A stretch of DNA of 7,285 bases, taken from assembly GCA_039208045.1 (NCBI GenBank), contig JBCCRH010000332.1, positions 1 through 7,285 of the forward strand. The letters are read 5' to 3'. Source of the stretch: JBCCRH01 sp039208045 (lineage in GTDB: Bacteria; Bacteroidota; Bacteroidia; Chitinophagales; Saprospiraceae). Below, piece by piece: positions 1 through 5,590 of this stretch. Every line of letters begins with the position of its first letter. Position 1 is the stretch's first letter. Below the pieces are notes generated by a model that ran no database searches, had not been told where the DNA came from, and saw only the letters and a program-made list of their open reading frames with translations. The translations under genes and the position numbers were made by a program.

Positions 1-1490
1 CAGGCACGCAGTATGTGATACCTGGAGGCTTTATCAATGATAACTTAATTATTAGTTTTGAGCCTACCGAATTGGTCATCGAAAAGGCAGAGTTGACGGT
101 CACGCCAGACGATATCGTGATAGAATATGGCGAAACGCCGAATTTTACAGGTACCGTGAGTGGCTTGCAATACGACGATACGGAAGAGGATATTTTCGAA
201 GAAGAGATTGCCTACCTCGTAGACTGTGAGCGTTGTAGTGTAGCTGCAAGCCCGCACATTATTACTGCTAACGCTACTGTGGTGTCTAACAACTATACTG
301 TCAATTTTGGAATGGGCGAGTTAACAGTTACTCCATTTGAACTTACAGTAACCGTTGATGATGGTGAAATACAATACGGCAGTGAAGATCCCCTCGACTT
401 CACCGTATCATATCATCCAGAACCGGATCATTTCCCATTTGGGGAAACCCCACAGGAAATTTTTGGCACCTTCGAATTTTCTCCACAGGACGCCTGTGAG
501 GATGTCAATGAGATTACGATTATCAATCCACCGGCTGCGCCAAACTATCAAGTCACCTACGAAGCAGGGGAGTTGACGATTCTCCCAGCTGAATTTGTAC
601 TGGAAGTCATGGATGTATTCATTGAGGCAACGGATCCATTACCGACGAATATAGCTACTACGACTACGGGCTTAGTTTGTGGTGATGCACCTCCTGCACC
701 AAGCGATATCGACTTTGTATTTGTTGATCCTGGGGTGTCGGTGCTGACGTCAAATCCGGGGCCAGGAGTGTACGAAATCTATCCATTTTTACCTGCAATC
801 CCAGAAGGGCTAGAGAACTACACCTATACGGTTGTGGGAGGATTATTGATTGTCAATTCAGCTATAGATTGTGACGGAGAGGACTTTATTGAGGTATTTA
901 TTGAATGTGTTGACCCCGTAAGTATTGGTGATTTTCCTGAAGTAAATAGACGAGTAACATTGGGTTATTTTAATCCTGCTGAAGGGGATATTTCGGTACC
1001 CCTTGGCCCAGATAACCAATTTACAGGCACTGCTACTGTAGTTGGAGAGCCTGAGACTTTATTTGCGCCAGGCCTTAATTTCTTTGATGTACTCATTGGA
1101 CCAGGTACTTTTAGATGGGAAGTCGTCACACCTATTTGTGAAATCGAAGATATTACACTAGATGCCTCCTCTGGAGAGCCTTGTGAAGAGGGACTGGATG
1201 GTGACCCAGAAGATGAGGTACAACTTACCTCCGGTACTGATGAGTCTACTACTGTTCAGATTTATCCGAACCCGACTCGTGATGCTTTATGGCTACAGAC
1301 CGCTGACCTGGAAGGGGCTATTCGCATAGAAATATTCAACAATATGGGACAGCGCCTGTTATTGCAGGAGCATGACGTTTATGCTAATGAGCGGATTCCG
1401 CTAGAGGTGAGCCACTTAACTTCTGGTGTGCTTTGGGTAAGAGTGGAGCATGGAAAAGAAGTGAAAACCTTGCGAGTGGTGAAAGAGTAG
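1..1490 (+). CDS. Secreted MBG-repeat protein with C-terminal T9SS sorting domain (5' truncated)
   Basis: The reading frame is open from base 3 to the TAG at 1488-1490, so this is the C-terminal ~495 residues of a larger protein. The GTG at 15 is inside a repeat and is not a real start. Two MBG-type (Ig-like, bacterial adhesin/surface) repeats are visible at about 90-330 and 335-585. They show the recurring pattern 'ELTVTP..', 'I.YG..P.F', 'NYTV.F..GELTVTP'. A third, degenerate unit covers about 590-855, followed by a Cys-containing beta-rich segment (about 860-1180). The last ~75 residues (from about 1250) form a type A T9SS sorting domain: the 'VQIYPNPTRD' motif, a central 'IEIFNNMGQRLL' strand, then 'LTSGVLWVRVEHG' and a basic end 'KTLRVVKE'. 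In this family the domain directs export through the outer membrane and is removed, leaving the protein on the surface or released. The passenger is probably structural or adhesive; no catalytic motif is seen. Confidence 0.9.
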   Translation, partial: GTQYVIPGGFINDNLIISFEPTELVIEKAELTVTPDDIVIEYGETPNFTGTVSGLQYDDTEEDIFEEEIAYLVDCERCSVAASPHIITANATVVSNNYTVNFGMGELTVTPFELTVTVDDGEIQYGSEDPLDFTVSYHPEPDHFPFGETPQEIFGTFEFSPQDACEDVNEITIINPPAAPNYQVTYEAGELTILPAEFVLEVMDVFIEATDPLPTNIATTTTGLVCGDAPPAPSDIDFVFVDPGVSVLTSNPGPGVYEIYPFLPAIPEGLENYTYTVVGGLLIVNSAIDCDGEDFIEVFIECVDPVSIGDFPEVNRRVTLGYFNPAEGDISVPLGPDNQFTGTATVVGEPETLFAPGLNFFDVLIGPGTFRWEVVTPICEIEDITLDASSGEPCEEGLDGDPEDEVQLTSGTDESTTVQIYPNPTRDALWLQTADLEGAIRIEIFNNMGQRLLLQEHDVYANERIPLEVSHLTSGVLWVRVEHGKEVKTLRVVKE

Positions 1491-1522
1491 TCAGTATTTC
1501 TACTTGCCTTTATCGTGAGAAT

Positions 1523-1565
1523 AATCCCGAATGCTAAACTTTGTCCAGTATTCGGGATTTTTCTT
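1523..1565 (+). terminator. Rho-independent terminator of the MBG/T9SS gene
   Basis: A perfect 10-bp inverted repeat (AATCCCGAAT at 1523-1532, ATTCGGGATT at 1550-1559) encloses a 17-nt loop and runs into a T-rich tail (1558-1565). It lies 33 nt after the stop codon and no gene reads into it from the right, so it ends the upstream transcript. Confidence 0.85.
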
Positions 1566-1617
1566 GGCCCCTAGTTTTCCTAGCTTATGAATGTTAGCAA
1601 ACAAACTAATGCTTATT

Positions 1618-1636
1618 TTTACTTAGTTTAAGTAAA
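1618..1636. repeat. AT-rich inverted repeat, function unknown
   Basis: TTTACTTA (1618-1625) and TAAGTAAA (1629-1636) are perfect 8-bp arms around a 3-nt spacer. The element includes the octamer ACTTAGTT (1621-1628), which recurs at the heart of the larger palindrome 123 bp downstream (1744-1751). It has no T-tail for the + strand. It may be an auxiliary regulator site or a chance AT-rich palindrome. Confidence 0.4.
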
Positions 1637-1731
1637 TACACTATTTTCGCGATACATAACCAACCGGGTCATAATAAAGAGCCTATACATCCTATTGCAA
1701 GAGCATGTCTTCCTGCTAATTTCTAGCGCAC

Positions 1732-1762
1732 AAAATTAATGCAACTTAGTTGCGTTAATTTT
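1732..1762. promoter_or_regulatory. 31-bp operator-like palindrome upstream of the TonB receptor operon
   Basis: Arms 1732-1746 and 1748-1762 are reverse complements at 14 of 15 positions around the single central base 1747; the one mismatch is T1740 against G1754. The core reads GCAACTTAGTTGC. It covers the presumed -33 element of the promoter and ends 8 bp before the -7 element, which is where a repressor dimer would block RNA polymerase. The symmetry and position fit a Fur/Zur- or DtxR-type metalloregulator site, in keeping with a metal-receptor-like gene downstream. The identity of the regulator is inference and no regulator gene for it lies in the window. Confidence 0.65.
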
Positions 1763-1778
1763 ATATTGTGTATATTTG
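1750..1778 (+). promoter_or_regulatory. Bacteroidota-type promoter of the receptor/lipoprotein operon
   Basis: The -7 element TATATTTG (1771-1778) matches TAnnTTTG, the motif used by the Bacteroidota primary sigma factor. A TTG at 1750-1752 sits 18 nt upstream as the -33 element, inside the palindrome. Transcription would begin at about 1783-1787, giving a leader of about 110 nt to the first in-frame ATG and up to about 185 nt to the third. Confidence 0.65.
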
Positions 1779-1820
1779 CAGCCGAATTGCATTAGATGCA
1801 CAGTTCACTGATAAGGTGTA

Positions 1821-1919
1821 CCACGAAAAATTCAGGAGGAATAGACATTCAAATTAATTAGTACATACCGTACGAATGAACCTCCAAATCTTTTGTAATG
1901 ATTACTAGCATTTTCGTGG
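1821..1919 (+). promoter_or_regulatory. Leader with nested inverted repeats before the TonB receptor gene
   Basis: CCACGAAAA (1821-1829) is perfectly complementary to TTTTCGTGG (1911-1919). Inside it, GGAGG (1835-1839) can pair with CCTCC (1881-1885) and TTCA (1848-1851) with TGAA (1877-1880). Together these could fold into one long interrupted stem that brackets the first candidate ATG (1898) and ends just before the second (1934). The arrangement is seen directly; that it folds in the cell or regulates translation is inference. It does not match a riboswitch class I recognise. Confidence 0.35.
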
Positions 1920-4414
1920 AACGAAAGAACTGCATGGCAAATAGATGCAATATAAAACTGAGTAAGAGAATGGTCACCACCCGACTTCAACAGTTGCTAT
2001 TTATAGTTGGCTTATTTGCAATGTGTACTTCCTTGCAAGCTCAAAATGATAATGATTGCAACTATGAGCTGAAAGGAATCATCTTAGATGCAGACACTAA
2101 GGAAGCCTTGCCTTATGTTTCTGTAGTGGTTAAGGGAACCCAGAAATTCGCTCTAACAGATGAAGAAGGAGCCTTCCTGATCGAAGAGGTGTGTGACCCA
2201 AATAGTACACTGGTCATATCTTGCTTAGGTTATTGCGATACGACCTGTCAAAACTATTATGAATCCAGCGATAAGCCTTATATCTATCTTCATAAAGAAG
2301 TGAACGCATTGGAGGCAGTCACGATCACGGCAGGGCGGCAAAAGGCAGAAGGTACCGTATCTATTGCACAGCAGATTGTCTCTAAAGATATGTTATCTGC
2401 TGACCCTACCAATAGTTTAGCATCAGCTATATCAGCAATAAATGGAGTGACCTTCACCTCCACTGGAAATAATGTACAGCTACCTGTCATCCACGGGCTG
2501 TACGGAAATAGAGTGCTGGTGCTCAATAATGGAATTAAACACGGCTTTCAGAATTGGGGTACTGATCATGCACCTGAGATCGATATTTCGACCGCCAATA
2601 GTGTGACGGTATTGAAGGGAGCTGCTGGCGTTCGATATGGCCCTGAAGCCATTGGAGGGGCTATTATTGTAGAGGCTGACCCGCTTTATTTGCGAAAGCC
2701 ATTCAAATCAAAAGTAGGTACTGGCTATCAAACTAACGGAAGAGGTTACTTTTTGAATGCTGAAATAGGGGAAGGACTGGACAATTGGAGCTATCACCTT
2801 GGAGCCAACTATACCCGAATAGGCGATAGACATGCACCAGACTATTCGCTCACTAACACAGGCAAGCAGGAGATAGCCGCTAATGGTGGGTTGCGTTATA
2901 AGGTGAAAGATTTTGACTTCAAAGTCTACTATAGCTATCTGAGTCAAAATTTAGGACTTTTACGGTCTTCAGTGGTAGAAAGTGGTACAGCTATGATCCG
3001 AGCTTTCAATTCGGATGAGCCTAATATTATAAATGATTTTTCATATAATATTAATGAGCCCAATCAGTTAGTTCAACATCATTTGGCTAAAGTGGAGACT
3101 AGCTGGATGTATGCGGACGATGCCAAGCTGACCTTCAGAATAGGAAGCCAACTCAACCAACGGGAAGAGTACGACGTACGAAGAAATGCTGATCTACCTA
3201 TTATTGACCTCGATCTTATTACAAATGATTTTCAATTGGATTGGGAGCATCCAGAGTGGATGGGGATAGATGGTATAATTGGCCTGCAATTTTTTACCCA
3301 AAACAATGATAACAATCCTGGGACTAACACCACTCCTTTTATCCCTAATTATAATACCACTCGCTTTAGCGCATTTATCGTTGAAAACCTTCGCAGTGAC
3401 CGAAACACTCTTGAACTAGGTATTCGCCTAGATCATGAATACAATAACGTCCGAGGTAGAGATGACAGGCAGAATATTTTTAGAGATGAGTATAATTTTA
3501 CCAATGTAACGGCATCACTAGGGTATATTCTGGATATTTCGGGGGATAACAGCCATACCTTTAGAACAAATCTGGCTACTGCTTGGCGTACGCCCAATAT
3601 GGCTGAATTATACAGCTTTGGGCAACATGGCTTTAAGACCTCTTTTGGTTTATTGCGTTATTATGAGGATGAGAGTGAGACTGGTATCATACGAACAGAT
3701 CGAGTGACGCCATTAGAGGAGAGCGATGTTACTCCCGAAAGAGGATATAAGTGGATTAATGAATGGCGTAGCCAGCTGGGGGCTAGTACATTCACCGTAA
3801 CTGCCTATGCCAACTACATTCAAGACTTTATATTCGATCGGCCGTTGGCCGTTATCGGTACCATTAGAGGGCCTATGCCAGTATTCATCTACGATCAAGC
3901 GGATGCGCTATTTTTGGGAACAGATATATCTTGGCAAAAGCGGTGGAGCAGCACTCTAAATGGAACGCTGGGCATTAGCTATCTGTGGTCACAAAATTTG
4001 AAGAAGGACGAACCACTGATTAATCAACCTCCTATTGCTATAAATTATGAGTTAGCCTGGGATGTACCCGCATTTTGGCCAGGTACTTCCTCTAAGCTTT
4101 CGATACGACCCAGCTATACCTTCGAACAATTCCAAGCACCAAGAACCATTCAACCAGAAGACCTGATTGAAGGAGTAGTACCTATCACACTAGAATCAGA
4201 AATCTTTGACTTTAAGGATGCCCCAGAAGGCTATTTCCTGCTTGATCTTGCTTGGCAGCTTCAGCTAGGAAGCGTTAACGCTGGTCTAGCCGTTCAGAAT
4301 GTATTCAATACTCGTTATCGGAATTACCTCAATGAAATGAGGTATTTCGCTGATGAGCCTGGAATAAATTTTCTCTTTACCATTAATTATTCATTTAATT
4401 CTAAATCAAACTAA
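1898..4414 (+). CDS. TonB-dependent outer-membrane receptor, ZnuD-like plug, probable metal uptake
   Basis: This is an outer-membrane gated beta-barrel that imports a scarce ligand using TonB/ExbBD energy. The outermost ATG is given. ATGs at 1934 and 1970 are in frame, and 1970 yields a standard signal peptide ('MVTTRLQQLLFIVGLFAMC', cleavage near 'LQA/QN'), so the true start is probably 1934 or 1970. No clear ribosome site decides it, as is usual in this phylum. In 838-residue numbering, residues 56-132 are a carboxypeptidase-regulatory-like domain ('LKGIILDADTKEALPYVSV'), unusual for its Cys at 99, 109, 113 and 117 plus C54. Residues ~137-262 are the plug ('PVIHGLYGNRVLVLNNG', then 'NWGTDHAPEID' with D223, H224 and E227, and 'GPEAIGGAIIVE'). 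The rest is the barrel, ending in an aromatic strand 'FLFTINYSF'. The 'DHAPEID' plug segment and 'ELYSFGQHG' barrel loop resemble ZnuD-type zinc receptors. Zinc is a family-based inference; copper or another ligand is possible. The gene is followed after 2 nt by a lipoprotein gene. Confidence 0.9.
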   Translation: MITSIFVERKNCMANRCNIKLSKRMVTTRLQQLLFIVGLFAMCTSLQAQNDNDCNYELKGIILDADTKEALPYVSVVVKGTQKFALTDEEGAFLIEEVCDPNSTLVISCLGYCDTTCQNYYESSDKPYIYLHKEVNALEAVTITAGRQKAEGTVSIAQQIVSKDMLSADPTNSLASAISAINGVTFTSTGNNVQLPVIHGLYGNRVLVLNNGIKHGFQNWGTDHAPEIDISTANSVTVLKGAAGVRYGPEAIGGAIIVEADPLYLRKPFKSKVGTGYQTNGRGYFLNAEIGEGLDNWSYHLGANYTRIGDRHAPDYSLTNTGKQEIAANGGLRYKVKDFDFKVYYSYLSQNLGLLRSSVVESGTAMIRAFNSDEPNIINDFSYNINEPNQLVQHHLAKVETSWMYADDAKLTFRIGSQLNQREEYDVRRNADLPIIDLDLITNDFQLDWEHPEWMGIDGIIGLQFFTQNNDNNPGTNTTPFIPNYNTTRFSAFIVENLRSDRNTLELGIRLDHEYNNVRGRDDRQNIFRDEYNFTNVTASLGYILDISGDNSHTFRTNLATAWRTPNMAELYSFGQHGFKTSFGLLRYYEDESETGIIRTDRVTPLEESDVTPERGYKWINEWRSQLGASTFTVTAYANYIQDFIFDRPLAVIGTIRGPMPVFIYDQADALFLGTDISWQKRWSSTLNGTLGISYLWSQNLKKDEPLINQPPIAINYELAWDVPAFWPGTSSKLSIRPSYTFEQFQAPRTIQPEDLIEGVVPITLESEIFDFKDAPEGYFLLDLAWQLQLGSVNAGLAVQNVFNTRYRNYLNEMRYFADEPGINFLFTINYSFNSKSN

Positions 4415-4416
4415 AA

Positions 4417-5028
4417 ATGACAACAATGGACTTTTTCAAGAAGTACAGTCTCTACATGTTACTCGCGGTAGGTGTTCTATTCACAGGCTGTGATGATGAT
4501 GATGCTCCTGATCCCGAAAACTTGCCAGAGGTAATCACGGATGTTACGCTTATTTTTACGAACACTGCCAATTCATCAGATGTAGTGACAGCTAGTGCGC
4601 AAGATCCAGATGGACAGGGGGTGCAAGAGCTCCAAATCTTAGGTGGCATTACACTAAGTGCAAACACCACCTACACCTTGACTTACGAAATCTTCAACAA
4701 TCTTGAGACTCCTGGTGAAGACATCGGAAAAGAGATTCTAGATGAAGATGATGAGCACCAGGTGTTCTTCAGCTTTACCAGCGATGCTTTTTCTAGCCCA
4801 ACTGGAAATGGAAACATTGATAATGCTGCTGATCCTATCAACTATGAGGATGATGACGACAACCAAAATCCTGTAGGATTGGTTACCACTTGGACAACTG
4901 GCGCTGCATTAGCATCAGGTACTTTTACAGCTAGACTACAGCACCAGCCAGATGTTAAAACATCTACTTCCACTGCAACAGATGGAGATACTGATTTTGA
5001 CTTGACATTTGACTTAGTTATCCAGTAA
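4417..5028 (+). CDS. Asp-rich, probably surface-exposed lipoprotein paired with the TonB receptor
   Basis: This 203-residue protein has a lipoprotein signal peptide: 'FFKK' n-region, hydrophobic residues 11-22, and Cys25 after 'LFTG'. The mature protein starts CDDDD. An acidic run right after the lipidated Cys is the known Bacteroidota export signal for surface display, so it probably sits on the outer face of the outer membrane beside the receptor. The remainder reads as an all-beta domain ('EVITDVTLIFTN', 'ANTTYTLTYEIFNN', 'GTFTARLQHQPD') with acidic clusters at 109-113, followed by H114, and at 145-148, plus a second His at 176. These could bind a cation. The start is 2 nt after the receptor stop (ATG at 4426 is a possible alternative), which means co-transcription. 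I recall similar small lipoproteins next to such receptors in flavobacteria, sometimes labelled 'type 1 periplasmic binding fold' proteins, but the function is not established. A role as a metal- or metal-complex-capturing partner is inference. Confidence 0.85.
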   Translation: MTTMDFFKKYSLYMLLAVGVLFTGCDDDDAPDPENLPEVITDVTLIFTNTANSSDVVTASAQDPDGQGVQELQILGGITLSANTTYTLTYEIFNNLETPGEDIGKEILDEDDEHQVFFSFTSDAFSSPTGNGNIDNAADPINYEDDDDNQNPVGLVTTWTTGAALASGTFTARLQHQPDVKTSTSTATDGDTDFDLTFDLVIQ

Positions 5029-5054
5029 GCAATTATAGGATAAGCTAATACTAT

Positions 5055-5090
5055 AAAGCCCTTCCTTTTGCAAAAGGGGAAGGGCTTTTT
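5055..5090 (+). terminator. Rho-independent terminator of the receptor/lipoprotein operon
   Basis: AAAGCCCTTCC (5055-5065) pairs with GGAAGGGCTTT (5078-5088). TTTT/AAAA (5066-5069, 5072-5075) can extend the stem past a 2-G bulge. A run of five T (5086-5090) follows. It lies 26 nt after the lipoprotein stop and separates this operon from the blaI-type promoter. Confidence 0.9.
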
Positions 5091-5107
5091 CATGGGCTTT
5101 CTTAAAA

Positions 5108-5123
5108 TACTACAATTGTAGTA
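5108..5123. promoter_or_regulatory. BlaI/MecI-type operator 1
   Basis: TACTACAATTGTAGTA is a perfect 16-bp palindrome containing the TACA..TGTA core recognised by BlaI/MecI/CopY repressors. It lies just upstream of the -33 element of the repressor's own promoter, which fits autoregulation. Confidence 0.9.
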
Positions 5124-5130
5124 GAAAAAC

Positions 5131-5161
5131 TTGCATCTACTACAATTGTAGTATATATTTG
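5131..5161 (+). promoter_or_regulatory. Promoter of the BlaI/M56 operon
   Basis: The -7 element TATATTTG (5154-5161) matches the Bacteroidota TAnnTTTG motif exactly. TTG at 5131-5133 is 20 nt upstream as the -33 element. Operator 2 sits between them. Transcription is expected to begin at about 5165-5169, leaving a short leader. Confidence 0.75.
5138..5153. promoter_or_regulatory. BlaI/MecI-type operator 2
   Basis: This is an exact copy of operator 1, with centres 30 bp apart (about three helical turns, so both sites face the same side of the DNA). It fills the spacer between the -33 and -7 elements and abuts the -7 element, so a bound repressor dimer would exclude RNA polymerase. Two dimers on one face suggests cooperative binding, which is inference. 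Confidence 0.9.
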
Positions 5162-5198
5162 TGTCAGGTTATGATCATTTCCTCAAGTACACCTGACA
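5162..5198 (+). repeat. 8-bp inverted repeat over the start of the repressor gene
   Basis: TGTCAGGT (5162-5169) and ACCTGACA (5191-5198) are perfect complements with a 21-nt loop. The right arm includes the A of the preferred ATG (5198) and an alternative in-frame ATG (5171) lies in the loop. It could be a translational hairpin or a DNA site; neither is shown. Confidence 0.4.
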
Positions 5199-5590
5199 TG
5201 AAGCATTCGAAAATCAATCAACCCTCTGAATCGGAGCTGGAAATTCTACAAATTTTGTGGGAACACGAACCAGCTACGGTACGCCAAGTTTTTGAGCATA
5301 TTAGCGCCAAGCGAGAAGTGTCGTATACGACGATACTGACCTTTTTGCAACGCATGACGGCTAAAAATATGGTGACTCGAACTAAAGAGGGGAAGACGCA
5401 CTATTATACATCGGTACCTAAAGAATCGGAAGTACAAGAGTCCTTATCAAAGCGACTGTTGAATACGGTTTATAAAGGCTCGGGCCTGAAAATGGCCCTG
5501 CACGCACTCGGACAAAGCAAGGTAGCGCCGGAAGAACTCGAAGCACTGCAACAATGGCTAGCATCCCAAAAACAAGAAGGCGATGAATAG
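5198..5590 (+). CDS. blaI: BlaI/MecI/CopY-family transcriptional repressor
   Basis: This 130-residue protein has the typical length and layout of a BlaI-type repressor. A winged helix-turn-helix covers about residues 10-75 ('SELEILQILWEHEPATVRQV', 'VSYTTILTFLQRMTAKNMV', wing 'EGKTHYYTSV'), followed by a helical dimerisation tail ending 'APEELEALQQWLASQK'. Members bind TACA-N-TGTA-type palindromes as dimers and are inactivated by proteolysis triggered by a partner M56 membrane protease. Both the twin operator and the M56 gene are present here. The ATG at 5198 is chosen because 'MKHSKINQPSESELEIL' matches the family's N-terminus. An in-frame ATG at 5171 is possible, while TTG at 5159 lies within the -7 element. 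No Asn-Phe pair, the cleavage site of staphylococcal BlaI, is present, so any cut must be elsewhere. The symbol denotes the family; the target need not be beta-lactam resistance. Confidence 0.92.
   Translation: MKHSKINQPSESELEILQILWEHEPATVRQVFEHISAKREVSYTTILTFLQRMTAKNMVTRTKEGKTHYYTSVPKESEVQESLSKRLLNTVYKGSGLKMALHALGQSKVAPEELEALQQWLASQKQEGDE

Larger units (their letters stand above)
1491..1897. other. 407-bp intergenic region holding terminator, operator-like palindrome, promoter and leader
   Basis: No coding frame, tRNA or other RNA gene is supported here. The first 75 bp carry the terminator of the upstream gene. The middle (1566-1731) is AT-rich; apart from a small palindrome at 1618-1636 I see nothing in it. 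From 1732 onward come the 31-bp palindrome, the promoter and the leader of the receptor operon. Confidence 0.8.

Noticed and set aside
15..17. GTG as a start codon for the first gene
   Set aside because: The frame is open upstream to base 3 and the upstream codons (G-T-Q-Y) continue an MBG-type sequence, so the gene begins outside the window.
1642..1649. TATTTTCG as a second -7 promoter element
   Set aside because: It has one mismatch in the conserved TTTG and no -33 element at suitable spacing. The promoter at 1771-1778 is much better.
1876..1908. Ten-codon ORF (ATG at 1876 to TAG at 1906-1908) overlapping the receptor's first ATG, possible leader peptide
   Set aside because: There is no ribosome site at normal distance and no run of regulatory codons. 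Such a short frame is expected by chance.
4492..4503. GAT microsatellite as a phase-variation repeat
   Set aside because: There are only four copies, and being a triplet it cannot shift the frame. It simply encodes the acidic export signal.
5159..5197. Repressor start at TTG 5159 (143-residue version)
   Set aside because: This codon is part of the TATATTTG -7 promoter element, so it would not be in the transcript. The added residues also do not resemble the family's N-terminus.
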